Source: Talpa occidentalis
Lineage: Eukaryota; Chordata; Mammalia; Eulipotyphla; Talpidae
Direction of reading: 5' to 3'
Length of the DNA: 64,000 bases
Assembly (NCBI RefSeq): GCF_014898055.3
Contig: NW_023604295.1
Location: 70,076,545-70,140,544 of the forward strand
A model generated the notes under the pieces. The model saw only the letters and a list, made by a program, of their open reading frames with translations, searched no databases and was not told where the DNA came from. Shown piece by piece: positions 22,950-34,486 of the stretch; position 1 is the first letter of the stretch; each line of letters begins with the position of its first letter. The position numbers were made by a program, and so were the translations under genes.

Positions 22950-23590
22950 CTTCTTTGCGCTAAAACTAACAGACTTCTTACCTCTCTTTTTTTTCTTTTT
23001 CTTTTTTTTTATTGTTTAAGTATTAAACTCATGCATCATGGAAAACATATAAAGGAAATTTCATAGAATTATCTGCCATAATATTTGAGAAATAGAATAT
23101 CAGACTTGATAACTATTTAGTTATCAACTATATAGTTCTTTTACCTGAATAGTTAGTGACTTCAAAACCAATGCATTTATCACTTCCTCATTTCAGTCAT
23201 GCATCAAAATATGTGTCCTATAGGCACTGCTATCACCTAGAATTATGTCTTATTTTGTGTCCCAAACTCTGGAATTAATCAATTTCAATATCCCCATCTT
23301 TCCTGCCTTTTTGTGCCAGTTGTAATTGTACTCCCTACTATCTAACTCTCAAGCTTGATCTTTCTCTCTCCAATTATATCCTCTCTTTACAGACCAAATC
23401 ATATAGGCAAGTGACCATAGTCTTGGAGTACTAAAAATAATTACCCTATTTCTTAATAGATGGCTTTAACTTCCACTTTGGTTTAAAACAGAAGCGATGA
23501 AATGTGTAGTTTTTGAATATATTATTGTCATCAAATTGACATAAAAGTCTTTCTCTTCCCTTCTGTTTTCTTCTTGAATCTGCCCCCCAT
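22950..23590. other. Intergenic sequence
   Basis: A T-rich run lies at 22987-23011. No gene recognised. Confidence 0.45.
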
Positions 23591-23593
23591 CAA

Positions 23594-23641
23594 ACACACA
23601 CACACACACACTCACAAACACACACTCACACACACACACAA
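23594..23641. repeat. (CA)n microsatellite, interrupted
   Basis: CA repeats with CT and AA interruptions, followed by a T-run. The antisense frame over it (Val/Cys-rich) is a repeat artefact. Confidence 0.95.
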
Positions 23642-23649
23642 CATATTTT

Positions 23650-24060
23650 TTTTTAGTTGTCAAGGTTTTATTCAGTAATACCCAAAAGATAAATACACAT
23701 ATAATGAGAAATTTCTTGAGGATAATTTACATGAGGTCTCCATTGCCCAGAAAGCTCTTATTTTTAGGAACACACTTCTAGAATAGATCTCTCTTAATTT
23801 CAAAAAATGCTAATTTTCTTAGAGAAATCTTAATTTTAAGTAGTAACCTACATGAAATTAACTTTCCCAAACAGCATTTTCAGTTAAACACTGTAAATAT
23901 TTTCAACAAAACTTTAAAGAAATTTGTACACTTATTTTGAGAATTATATTCTTCTAACACACACACACACAACCTATTTTAGAGTGGTAATGGTGCCAGA
24001 ATAGTGTTAGGTGTATGAGGTAGTGTTAGATGTTAAATAACCAACTGACTTTCTTTGGTC
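23650..24060. other. Intergenic sequence
   Basis: A short CA run at 23957-23972; otherwise nothing recognised. Confidence 0.45.
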
Positions 24061-24079
24061 ATCAATAAAATCTTACTCA

Positions 24080-24393
24080 GGGCCTCCCCGGTGGCACAGC
24101 GGTTGAGCGCTGGCTTGCAAAACTGCCCGCCGCCTCTGTGGCGCCGGTTCAATCCCCGGCTGCTCCCTGGCAACTAGAGGAGGGCCCCACATGGCGCGCA
24201 GACCTCTCCTGCCGCCCGATGCTCCCCTCAGCAGTGTACTTTGGTCCTTCTGCCTGCTCTGCTCCCCGGTCTGGCTCCGGTGAATTCTTTCACTCTCCCG
24301 CGCTTTTGACTGTACCCAGTGCTTGTATAAACAAACAAACAAACAAACAAATAAATAAATAAAACTACATGCCTCTTAAAAAAAAATAAATAA
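24080..24393 (+). mobile_element. tRNA-derived SINE, type 1x
   Basis: CpG-rich head with box A TGGCACAGCGG and near-intact box B CGGTTCAATCCC. After an AAACAAACAAATAAATAAA stretch it carries CTACATGCCTCTTA and a second A-rich tail. Target-site duplication of 16 bp with one mismatch, AATAAAATCTTACTCA (24064-24079) against AATAAAATCTGACTCA (24394-24409). Frames of 60-89 codons over it are element-internal. Confidence 0.95.
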
Positions 24394-24409
24394 AATAAAA
24401 TCTGACTCA

Positions 24410-24770
24410 AAGGCAGTTTCAGACATCCTTCTCAAATTATATTTCTGCTCCTTATAAAAATTCTAGTTCCTTATGTCTTCCCAAACTAAAATCTTCACTC
24501 AGTCATTTATTATTTCATCTGTACTTGATTTTTTTAATCTCTTCATTGTCTTCTTCTACATGTACTTCATACACATATTCCTCTTTAAGAACTGCTCAAC
24601 TGAGTTTTCTCTTGTGATTTAATGATTATAATTATTAAGAGCTCAAACCCATATGTCCTCAAGCTCTTTTTATAATCTCTCTTAAACACCTGGCACCCTA
24701 GATTCCATATTCATCATTTTTATAGTACTGATTCCTCAGAATGCACCATATTTTTCCTTTTACCAAGAAT
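24410..24770. other. Intergenic sequence
   Basis: AT- and pyrimidine-rich; no feature recognised. Confidence 0.4.
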
Positions 24771-24774
24771 TGGA

Positions 24775-25135
24775 TTTTTTATTGAGATAATTATAGATTA
24801 TTATATAGATAATATAGTTGTATGAAATAATATGGGGGATCCCTTTGTATTTTGCCAGGTTTCCCTCAATTATATCATTTTACAAAATATAGAATAATAT
24901 AATAATCAGAATATTGGCATTGATACAAGCCATGAATCATATTCATATTTCCCCAATTTTATTTGTACTCTTGTATGTGTTTTTTTATTCACTTTTCTCA
25001 CCTGTGTAGGTTCTGTGTCTACCACCATAGAGCAGATACTTGCTATTTCCAACATCACAGAGATCCCTCCTTTTATTATTGTACCTTCTTCACTCCTGTG
25101 TCCTGCCACTGATCATTATACCAGGTAACATCAAG
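24775..25135 (-). mobile_element. Old L1-like 3' region
   Basis: TTTTTTATTGAGATAATTAT, GGCATTGATACAAGCCATGA, CACCTGTGTAGGTTCTGTGT and CCACCATAGAGCAGATACTT, then CATCACAGAGATCCCTCC, follow the order of an old L1-type antisense repeat that I recall from mammalian genomes. Decayed. Confidence 0.5.
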
Positions 25136-25153
25136 TTCTTCTTGGTACTTTTT

Positions 25154-25429
25154 CTTTTTTTTCTTTTTTTAAGATTTATTTATTTATTTATACAAGCACT
25201 GGGTACAGTTAGAAGCACAGGAATGTGAGAGAATTCACCAGAGCCAGAGCAGGAAACAGAACAGGCAGACTGACTAAGTACACTGCTGAGGGGAGCATCA
25301 AGTGTGGCAGGAGAGGCCTGTCGTGCCATGTGGGACCCTTGCCTGCGGCTGGGGATGAACAGACGCTGCAGAGGTTGTGGGCAGCTTCGCAGCCCAGCTC
25401 TCAACTGCTGCGCCACCAGGGGAGGCTCA
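25154..25429 (-). mobile_element. tRNA-derived SINE, type 1
   Basis: T-rich tail copy at left, CAAGCACTGGGTACAG, head ending GCGCCACCAGGGGAGGCTC. Flanked by GGTACTTTTT at 25144-25153 and 25430-25439. It faces, head to head, the plus-strand SINE at 25973. Box B is damaged (GGGGATGAACAG). Confidence 0.93.
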
Positions 25430-25439
25430 GGTACTTTTT

Positions 25440-25957
25440 TTATTTAAAAAGAATCTTCCTGGATGGAAATAACTTTGGATATTCCCTGTGGAACAAGAAA
25501 TCTCTTACTTTTGTATATAGCCTCTTCGTTTACCCTGACTCCTTGTCTGTGGATTAAATGGGTCAGGTTCTTCAACTTCTCAACAAAGATTATGTGACAG
25601 ATCCCAGTGCTAACAATTTTACTTAGTTAATTTAAATTAGTTATATTTGTGATCAGTGATTTCCAGTTAGGGATTCACATCCTTTTTACCGAGTTATATT
25701 ATGCTACAGATGTTTAAAACTTCTTTACTCACAATTAGATTTTGTTTGGTACACCTAATCTCCTGGTTATAAATTTTGTGGCAGTTGTAACAACTGGTGC
25801 TTACCTACTAATATGGCTAGATATGATTACCTTCTTACTAAGCCTTATCAAGTGATTAAGCAGGTAACATTATTTTTTGTAAACATCCTATTATCTCTGA
25901 TTTAATTTTCCTAGGTATTACATGATCCAAAAAGTGTAAAGTCATCTAGCAACTAAA
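25440..25957. other. Intergenic sequence
   Basis: Spacer between two inverted SINEs; no gene recognised. Confidence 0.45.
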
Positions 25958-25972
25958 AGTTTAGGCATAGTC

Positions 25973-26250
25973 GGGCCTCCTCTGGTGGCACAGGTGGTTG
26001 AGCACAGTGCTGTGAAGCTGTCCACAGCCTCTGCAGTGCCAGTTCCATCCCAGGGGGCTGGCTGGCGAGGGTCCCCCATGGTGCAGCAGACCTCTCCTGT
26101 CTCGCCTGCTGCTCCCTTCAGCAGTATATTTCATCAGTCTGCCTGTTCTGTTCCCTGCTCTGTCTCTGATGAATCCTCTCACCCTCCTGCATATCTGACC
26201 TGTACTCCAGTTCTTGTATAAATAGATAAATAAATTAAAAAATAAAAAAT
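25973..26250 (+). mobile_element. tRNA-derived SINE, type 2
   Basis: GGGCCTCCTCTGGTGGCACA, CAGGTGGTTGAGCACAG, decayed box B (CCAGTTCCATCCC), tail TTCTTGTATAAATAGATAAA. Flanked by GTTTAGGCATAG at 25959-25970 and 26251-26262 (12 bp perfect). The 141-codon antisense frame at 25961-26386 runs through it and is not a gene. Confidence 0.94.
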
Positions 26251-26262
26251 GTTTAGGCATAG

Positions 26263-26990
26263 AATCAGTTCCTGGAATCTTCTTTCCTTTTACCAAGTTT
26301 TCAGGAAGTCTCAGAACAGTCTTGGACAATGGGATAAATGTGAAAAACTTGACTATTGAAGCAGATATGATATGGACAGTCATCATTCAGGTGTCAGTCA
26401 CTCAGAAGCTCACCATAGTGCCTGCATTTTCCATACTTTGTTCTGGAAAACAGTTGGGACTGTGGGCAATCTTACTAAAACCACCAACATCCACACCAAA
26501 GAATTACTGAATTCCTATTCACTGTTCACAGTAAATAGCCCATTTCTTATGCTTTGTCTTGAGCAAATTTCAATATCAACTCTGAATATTAGCTCCCTGA
26601 ATTCTGATTGTCCTCAATTGAGCAAACACTAAAAAGTGAAACATGTCCTATTACAGGCATGATCTAATTGACTGTCATGAGGCACATTTCCTGTTCTAAG
26701 TTTCCCTTTTTGTTAGCTTCCCTTTAAAATCCCCTGGTAGCTTTTGCTTACCTTTCCCAATTCACAGAAAAGTCTTTTTCTGTTTGAGATGTTTGTAGTT
26801 TCTGAGTCGAGAGTCTTCTCCTTATTTGCAATATTTCTTAATAAAATCTGACCAAATTTTTTTAAGTCCAGGTTGTTTTTGTTGGTTTTTATGTTAATTA
26901 TGTTTATTGAGGTAATGCTTATTTATAAAACTGTACAAAATGTATGTGACCACATCATTCCCAAAACCAAAGCCCCAGTAATCTTCCATG
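26263..26990. other. Intergenic sequence with small chance frames
   Basis: Plus-strand frames of 62 and 86 codons overlap each other at 26322-26632 in different phases with no recognisable content. A T-rich patch lies at 26870-26920. Confidence 0.4.
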
Positions 26991-27009
26991 ATAGTCCAGA
27001 TTTATTTTT

Positions 27010-27290
27010 GTTTGACACCAGCATAAACTTTTGCACAAATAATTGTGTGTGGATGTACTTCCATTTTATGGAATACATGTTCAGGAGTGCAATAGCTATG
27101 TCATATAACTGAATGTTTAGTTTTATAAGAGAACTGCCAAATTGATTTCCAGAGGGACTATATAGTATTTTATACTTGCATCAGCAATCTGATTGAGTGT
27201 CAACTCATCTTCACCAGCATTTGATATTTTCATAGTTAATTTACCCATTGCGATATATGTGTAGTGATAGTTCATTCAGGTTCTATTTGC
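27010..27290 (-). mobile_element. Old L1 ORF2 remnant
   Basis: GTACTTCCATTTTATGG, AGAACTGCCAAATTGATTTC, CTTGCATCAGCAATCTGATT, CATCTTCACCAGCATTTGAT and ATATGTGTAGTGATAG parallel, in order, the antisense ORF2 segment of the better preserved L1 at 4180-4400 (compare CTCCACATCCTCGCCAACAT there). Heavily mutated. Confidence 0.5.
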
Positions 27291-27479
27291 AATTATGTAT
27301 TTTGTTGTGTTTTCTGCTACCAATTTTATGAAATGTCTTGTGTTAGGAAAGCTCAGTTTCCCCTACTATGTGTTTTTTCTCATAGGGGTTTCCTTTACTA
27401 TTCAGACAAAATATTTCACTTCTGACACTACAGGTCATTAGATGTGTATTATTTTAGTTTTTTTTTTTTTTTTATTTTT

Positions 27480-27800
27480 TCCCCCACAACAAACTTTTGT
27501 TGTCAAAACCATCTGGATGACCTACCATTGTCCTACAGTTGAACTCAGTTCTGGGGGTTATCAACATTATCAACCTGAGGATTATATCAAATCTTACAGT
27601 TTAAGTACTCAGACCTCACACCACTGTTTCCACCCTTATTCAGGTCTCAATAGAAGGTCCCCATATTATCCAGAACTTCTGTTAAATTTGACTACAAATT
27701 GGAGGTTTCCATGACTTCTCTTGATCTTCTGTTACTTTACTAGAGAAGCTCACATAATTCAGAGAAACACTTGGGTTTACTAGTTTAGTAAATGATATAA
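27480..27800 (-). repeat. Old LTR-like fragment
   Basis: TTCAGGTCTCAATAGAAGGT, AAATTGGAGGTTTCCATGAC, CTTTACTAGAGAAGCTCACA and ACACTTGGGTTTACTAGTTT resemble an antisense ERVL-type LTR as I remember it. The 90-codon frame at 27442-27714 overlaps it and is rejected. Confidence 0.4.
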
Positions 27801-27818
27801 TACATACAAATGACCAGC

Positions 27819-27999
27819 CACACACACACACATATATATGCATGTATGTGTGTGTATGTGTGTGTGTATATATATACACGCATATATACATACACACATA
27901 TATACACACATATATACACATGTATATATATACATGTGTATATATACACACACATATATATACACACACACATATATATATATACACACACACATATAT
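27819..27999. repeat. Compound (CA/TG/TA)n tract with a 36-bp perfect palindrome
   Basis: About 180 bp of nearly unbroken alternating purine-pyrimidine dinucleotides (CA, TA, TG). Positions 27910-27945 form a perfect palindrome centred between 27927 and 27928, with core CACATG-(TA)5-CATGTG. Six overlapping open frames on both strands (Tyr/Ile/Cys/Val/His-rich) are artefacts of the repeat. Confidence 0.97.
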
Positions 28000-28004
28000 G
28001 AAAA

Positions 28005-30248
28005 TACTCATTTACTGGCCTTTTACTTATTAAGTTTTAACAACATAAAAATCCATCATCTCAACCTTAAAATTTTGAAGATGTATTATAATTTGTCATT
28101 TTGGGATCTGTGTTTTCAAAATTTAATCACTCTAAAAATTATTGAAATTTCTTATTTAAAAAATTTAAATGAAACAAGAGGAAAAATGTTGTAATGTATA
28201 AAAAGCCCCCCCAAGACTATTAGTAGCCTTCTACAGACATGCTCAAAATGTTGCATGATTTCCAAAGTCTGAAAAACTGAATTTTGAGTATTAGATTTTT
28301 ATGTAGGAATAAGTAGAGTAAGTCTAAGATGAGAAAATATTTTTTTCCAGAAATGTATTTGGGGGCACTGAAAAATATTCATTTCTCTTTCATCATTTTC
28401 TTAGGTTCTTCTTTCTTTTCTTATTAGTTTTTATGTTTATATTAGTAAGCCAGTTAGTTTGTTTTAAGTAGGTTATGAAACATAATTCAAAAGTAAGTGC
28501 TATAACATAGAAGAAAAAGTAGTTTTTAGCATCTCACTCTGAAGGAAAATGCATTTTTCATCAAGAAAAATATAATTCTATCTTAATATATAATTTGACA
28601 ATTTTATAGCAAATTTCAAAGCTTACTGGCAATGTAACAGACTATTTGGTTCACTGATTTATATTTTATTTCAGTAAAGGAAAAAAGCACAGATGCTTTG
28701 GACCTTAGTTCAGAGCTCAATTAACTTTGAAAGGCTTGAAAGTAATTTCGAAGGCCATACAAGTATCTAATGAATCAAGTGCCAAGGGAGGTGAAGGTGC
28801 TTGAGCAAAAGATAATAATAAACCTCCCCCTTTTTGACCCACAAATCATGGATGACTTTCTGTAGTCTGGTAAGTAGGACAACAGATTTTTCATGCTCAG
28901 GATGAAGTACATCAAATAAATATAAAGAACATAAAGGTGATTTTTATAAAACAAATGAACAAAAATATAACAAGCTTTGACTATATAAGTTACTTTTTAT
29001 CTAACAGACTTGCTCTAGCATTATTTGTATCTTCTTAAAAATAATTATTTGCTGAAGGCATTAAAATAACCAGTCTTTCTATCACTTTAATTCTCCTAAA
29101 CTGTATCGATCAATGTTTAGCAAAAATTACTTATTTTCATTATTTTGATATTCTTTTAAATGACTTAGCAAAATTGCCTTACTGGCTTGGGGTCATTAAG
29201 CCAATCATGTGTATGCTATCTCATTTCTGCTTAGTTTCTTTTTTTAAAAAAATAAATCCTATACAGCATATTTTGAAAGTAACAAAAAAATGCCACTTTT
29301 GTATTGTGATATGAAACCACCCCAGCATGAAAACTCATAGGTCCATCTCCCATGGTATTTAAGATTTATTATGATATTGTGTATTACTATGATCACATAA
29401 AATACTGATTATTTTTGGCACTAAAATTCACTTATACTAGAGTATATGGTAGGAGAATTATAATGAATTTAAAGTTCTAGTATAGTATATTAATTTATGT
29501 GCTTAAGAGAAGATTTATTTTTTGTTATTTACACCTCTCAGTTGAAATAATTGAAGTTCTAAAGTGTTGTTCAACTCTTGTTGTATGGCCCACAAACTTA
29601 GAAATATTAAAAATCAACTTCTTTGTAAATGAATGAAAAACATTGCAAAACACACATGGATTTCCTAGGTGGTCTAACTATTATTCAATGAAGCGTGAAC
29701 TTATTTTGAAATTAATTATAGAATTAGAATAATCAAAAGAGCAAAAATGAAAATTATCTGTAGTACCTTCAAATTAATAAAATATAATAAATAGAACATT
29801 TTTTTTTATTTTGGAAGGCATTATATTTCAAAAAAGAAATCTTTGTGAGAAAATAAAATCCATGTTTTAAACTTAAGTAAAAATTGGTACTTAAATGTTA
29901 TTAGATTTGTGATATCAAGCTCGAAAATTTACTGAGTAAGTGAACCAATCAAAATAGACTTGAAAGCAATAATTTTGTAGGAAAAAAATGCAATTGCATC
30001 TATTTTTAATAATATTTCCCTTTGATGTATCTCCAAATGAGAGCTAAGAGGCTTATTTCAGGAATAGAGGCCCATCTCTTCATTAACATTTATTAAGGAT
30101 TAGTATTAAAAAATCCAGGCTTGCCATTAATATCTTGTAATTTAATTCATAAGTAAGAAATATCCTCACATTTGAAGAATTTCATATATGAAATTTCAGC
30201 TTCTTTAAATGGTGGCTCTGTCTATATAAAAATACATTTCTCAAATGT
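28005..30248. other. AT-rich intergenic sequence
   Basis: About 2.2 kb, the longest stretch in the middle of the window without a recognised repeat. No gene recognised. Confidence 0.5.
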
Positions 30249-30263
30249 TTATAAATCAGTTTA

Positions 30264-30538
30264 GGGACTCCCTGCTGACGCAGGCAGTTGAGCGTAGCAC
30301 TGTAAAGCTGTCCACAGGCTCTGCAGTGCGAGTTAAAACCCCGGGCAGGCGCGGAGATACCATATAGTGCAGCAGACCTCTCCTTTCTTGCCCGCTGTTC
30401 CCCTCAGCATTGTATTTCAGTCAGGCTGCCTGTTCTGTTCACTCTGTCTCTGCTGAATCCTCTCACTCCCCACACCTCTGGCCTCTACCCCAGTTCTTGT
30501 ATGCATAAAATGAATAAGTCTTAAAAAAAAAAAAAAAC
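30264..30538 (+). mobile_element. tRNA-derived SINE, type 3, decayed
   Basis: GGGACTCCCTGCTGACGCAG head; box B degraded to AGTTAAAACCC; tail TTCTTGTATGCATAAAATG plus poly(A). Target-site duplication TTATAAATCAGTTT (30249-30262) against TTATAGATCAGTTT (30539-30552). Confidence 0.92.
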
Positions 30539-30552
30539 TTATAGATCAGTTT

Positions 30553-31190
30553 CTATTTGTTAGTCATATAGAGAGTGAGAATGAATCTATAAATCACTAT
30601 CATATGTGTCTTTTATTGAACTTGTAAATAAATATGGTGTGTGAACTTAAACCAAAATATCTTAACCACATTAGCAAAAAGGAAATTTGGCTATATGTCC
30701 CTAGTAGTAAATTATTCTATGTTTAATTTAGAGACCAAAATTGAATCTTTGACATGCTTGACTGCTATTCATATTTTATGCAGATAAACCCAATAATCTT
30801 TTCCAGACTTTAGCAATAAATAAAAGAAGTACTGATTTTATAATATTGACACACCATAAAAATTACTTTTGTAGTTCTCTCAATTTTAAGAAAAGCTGTT
30901 TTTTATCAAAGTTTAAGGAAACTCACATTGAAAAATAAAATTTGCTAGATTAGGAAGATTTATGTTTATTCTGCCTGCACTTTACAGTCACCTTTTGATC
31001 TCTGTACCTCACCTCATCATCTATCTTATTTTATTTTATTTTTTTTTATTTTGGACAACACAATATACATTTTATCCAGAATATAATAAACTTTTTAGGT
31101 ATTAATTTTTTTAATTACTATTTAAAAAATATTAAGTAGACACTGGTTGTTTAATTGTCCATAGGAGATAGAAGGTATCTTTATTTAAAT
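30553..31190. other. AT-rich intergenic sequence
   Basis: No gene or repeat recognised; a TTTTATTTTATTTTTTTT stretch lies at about 31029-31050. Confidence 0.45.
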
Positions 31191-31202
31191 ATTAAACATT
31201 TT

Positions 31203-31521
31203 GGGCCTCCCCGGTGGCGCAGCAGTTGAGTGCTGGGTTGCGAAGCTGCCCGCGCCCTCTGCGGCGCCGGTTCAATCCCCAGCTGCTCCCCGGCCACCAG
31301 AGGAGGGTCCCACATGGCGCGCAGACCTCTCCTGCCGCCCGCTGCTCCCCTCAGCAGTGTACTTCGGTCCTTCTGCCTGCTCTGCTCCCCGCTCTGGCTC
31401 TGGTGAATTCTCTCACCCTCCCGCGCTTCTGACTGTACCCAGTGCATGTATAAACAAAAGCAAACAAATAAAGAAAGAAAGAAAACATAAAACATGCCTC
31501 TATATAAAAAAAAAAAAAAAA
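31203..31521 (+). mobile_element. tRNA-derived SINE, type 1x, well preserved
   Basis: Box A TGGCGCAGCAG and box B CGGTTCAATCCC, CpG-rich body, CAGTGCATGTATAAACAAAA, then AAACATGCCTCTATATA and a second poly(A). Target-site duplication ATTAAACATTTT perfect at 31191-31202 and 31522-31533. Frames up to 116 codons on both strands are element-internal. Confidence 0.96.
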
Positions 31522-31533
31522 ATTAAACATTTT

Positions 31534-32455
31534 ATAATCCTAAACATGTAGAAGATAATAATGGTGTTACTGCAGTGCTTGATATGTGAAGATCTAAAAT
31601 CTGTGTCAGGCTGCACAGTTACATAGGTAAACCAACAAAAGGAAAATATAAGTACCTTGTTGACAGGTTTGTTCAATTACTGCAGAAAGAATGCAATCAT
31701 AACAAATCACTTCTTGAAATGATTTAAATTATATTGGTAACCTGGAGAGGAAAATCACAGTCAAAAATTAGTTTCGCAAAAAATGTTTTGCAAAAACAAT
31801 TTTTAAAATATTAAAAAAATAAAGTTTGCAGGGTATATTTTTAAAAGAATCTGTATTTTGCATAAATTATTAACCTTGCTTTTGAGAAGGTGGCCCACAT
31901 GGTGAAATCGCATTTTGAAAATATAATACAGTGCTCTTGATATTTTAGTAATATATTTTAGTAATTGATATTTTGCACAGCCACTGCACTAGAACATTCA
32001 TTTCAATATAGAACAGATGTTATTATTTAAAGATTCCCAAAACCTATAAACACATGACATTTATAGGAAAAAAAGTAGGTAGTAACTTTATATAGAGATA
32101 AAGCACATTTTTGTAACAGTGAGGTGAAGTAAACTCGCTACATGATTACTTAAGTTACTTTGACAATTTTTGCCAGTTTTAAGGGAGATATACGTCTCTG
32201 TAATCTCACGCTGGATTAACAGTTTTTTAACCAAATATGCAGAATTGCAGCTAAACTTCACATATACCATATTTAATTTAACTTAGAACTATGAAAGAGA
32301 TGGGAAACTAATGTTTTATTTCACACAGAGTTGTTTTATGAATACATTCATTGGATTGGCTGATGAAATGAAGATAAATCTAATTTTCTTCCCTATATTG
32401 GAAATAAAATAACCTTAAATAAAATAAAATAAGTTTTTTTTTTCTTATTTAACAC
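31534..32455. other. AT-rich intergenic sequence
   Basis: No gene or repeat recognised; 60-codon antisense frame at 32088-32270 looks like chance. Confidence 0.45.
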
Positions 32456-32459
32456 TTTC

Positions 32460-33095
32460 TTAGTAATGTATGATTACTATAACAAAATCCTTTCTCCCAA
32501 TTTATAACCTACAGAAACTTAATACTCACAGGTCTGTAATATAGTAGTCTGAGGTCAGGGACTCAGCTGGATCAGGTGAGGGCCTTTTCTCACTTGCAGA
32601 ATTTCTTTTGCAACCTCCACATGGTAGAGGAACAGAGATGTTCTCTGGAGTCTCTTTTGTAAGAGCAAAGCCCTGGGCCTCCCTGGTGGCACAAGGGGTT
32701 AAGTCTCAGCATTGTGAAGCTATGGACAGCCACTGGAGCACTAGTGGGATCCCCAGCTAAGGAGCTGACCCACATGGTGCAGCAGACCTCTCTTCTGTCG
32801 CCTGCTACTCCCCTCAGCAGTGTGTTTCAGTCAATCTTCCTGTTCTGCTCTCCACTCTGTCTCTGGTGAATCCTCTCACCACTCTGCACCTCTGGTTTAT
32901 ACCCCAGTTCTTGTATGCATAAATAAATAAATCTTTAAAAAAATAAGAGCAAAGCTCTTATGATTTATAAGCATTACTAGGTGACCCCACCTCTTTATAC
33001 TATTGCCATTAAGTGACTATAATCATCTCCTAATAACATTAAAATTCCAACACATGAACTGGGAAGAGAGTACAAACAATCAAACCATAGTAACA
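32460..33095 (-). repeat. MLT1-like (MaLR) LTR, split by a SINE
   Basis: ATGATTACTATAACAAAATC, TCACAGGTCTGTAATATAGT, GGTCAGGGACTCAGCTGG, ATCAGGTGAGGGCCTTTTC, CCACATGGTAGAGGAACAG, then after the SINE GTGACCCCACCTCTTTATAC, ACATTAAAATTCCAACACAT and CAATCAAACCATAG: an antisense MaLR-type order. The LTR sequence resumes after the SINE. Confidence 0.55.
32675..32943 (+). mobile_element. tRNA-derived SINE, type 3, nested in the LTR
   Basis: GGGCCTCCCTGGTGGCACAA head, GGGGTTAAGTCTCAGC, box B region decayed (AGTGGGATCCCC), tail TTGTATGCATAAATAAATA. Perfect 12-bp target-site duplication TAAGAGCAAAGC at 32660-32671 and 32944-32955. Confidence 0.94.
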
Positions 33096-33099
33096 GTTT

Positions 33100-34165
33100 A
33101 AAATAATGTATTTAGTCATTTTATTTTATCCACTGAAGTTTGAAAGATTTAAAAGATAATTACCCAACAGTGGTTCCAATAACAGGCTTAATTTAATTGA
33201 AAAATTAAAAATAATCGTTTTAAGTATTATTATGAAGTATATGTGTATATTCAGCAAAACAATGGTCAGAGATCACAAATAAATAATAGATATTCTTGAC
33301 AACATTATATATCTATTGTTTAATGTTGTTGTTTTTACTCTTAGCAACATCTTAAAATCACAGACCCAAAGCACATAAAGAAGAAAAAAAAAAAAAAAAC
33401 TGTTTCATCTTAGGTTGCCACCTTAGGTAAAGAAATCCCAGCTCAAATATTCAGAATAATTGCCACTTAGAGTTATTTTCTTAAAGTACTACCAGGGCTT
33501 TTATAATAACTCCACATGGATATTGGTGGGAGAAATAGAAAAATGCCACTTTGCTGCTGATGACTAGTTTAAATTTGGAGATGTGATACATTTGATTTAA
33601 GACAAACACCTTGACAATTCTTTATTACAAATCAATTTATAAATATGAATTTTTCCCAACATCAGATATTTGGCTTTCATGTCAGACTGGTTTTAAATCG
33701 AGAACTTGAGCTAAATTCACATTTATTTTATCGAGAAATTTCCATGGACTCTTTGCTTTTCACACTGTGTGAACTACATAATAATTCAAATATTTCATAT
33801 CCTACTTTCAGGGATAGTAATATCATGCACCCAAAGGTGTACATTTGATTTAAACTGCAATTGAACATATTTTATAAATAATCTGTTTTAGAATCACATG
33901 TACAGTTTCAATGTTGGAAACTTTTACTCATGGGAAAACATATATTTCACATGCCACATCTTCAAATACAGAAGGAAAGTCCATGAAACCAAATACAAGT
34001 ACTAATAAGTAGATGACATATCATTAATTTCTTTGAAGTTATTTCATCACCAAAATTCTTTCTACTTTTAAAAAAGTAAAAAGGGAAGAAATATTTTATA
34101 TTCTTAAAATTTATAGCAATTTTATTTAAAATGGCCATCAAATTGAATCACAAGTATTATTTTGA
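33100..34165. other. AT-rich intergenic sequence
   Basis: No gene. The phrase CCTACTTTCAGGGATAGTAA occurs at 33801-33820 and again at 34672-34691 (see findings). Confidence 0.45.
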
Positions 34166-34187
34166 CACTTTACTCTCAAATGATTTT

Positions 34188-34469
34188 TTAAAAAGATTTA
34201 TTTATTTATGCATACAAGAACTGGGATGTAAGCCAGAGGTGTGGGAGGTGAGAGGATTCACCAGAGAGAGTGGGAAGCAGAACAGGCAGATCTGCTGAAA
34301 TACACTGCTGAGGGGAGCAGCGGGCAAGGCAGGGGAGGTCTGCTGCAAGGCAGGCGAGGTCTGCTGAGCCATCTGGGTTGCTCCCTGGCACACCTGGAAT
34401 CCAACTCCTGCTGCAGTGGTGATAGCTAGATAGCACTGTCTTTAACTCCTGCACCCCCAGGGAGTCCCC
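34188..34469 (-). mobile_element. tRNA-derived SINE, type 3
   Basis: Tail as ATTTATTTATGCATACAAG on the left; internal duplication around GCAAGGCAGG at 34324-34365 lengthens the body; head ends CACCCCCAGGGAGTCCCC. Target-site duplication of 17 bp with one mismatch: TACTCTCAAATGATTTT (34171-34187) against TACTCTCAAAAGATTTT (34470-34486). Confidence 0.93.
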
Positions 34470-34486
34470 TACTCTCAAAAGATTTT

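Noticed and set aside
25961..26386. 141-codon minus-strand frame
   Set aside because: The core is SINE sequence; the ends run into unrelated flank with no domain.
27682..28194. Overlapping frames rich in Tyr, Ile, Val, Cys, His and Thr on both strands
   Set aside because: Produced by the CA/TG/TA repeat tract, which is open in most frames.
31181..31551. Frames of 72-116 codons on both strands, repeated with similar sequence at many loci (e.g. 12191, 15949, 16705, 24138, 25225, 40871, 54695, 55219)
   Set aside because: They are translations of the same SINE family in different frames; similarity between them is repeat identity, not protein homology.
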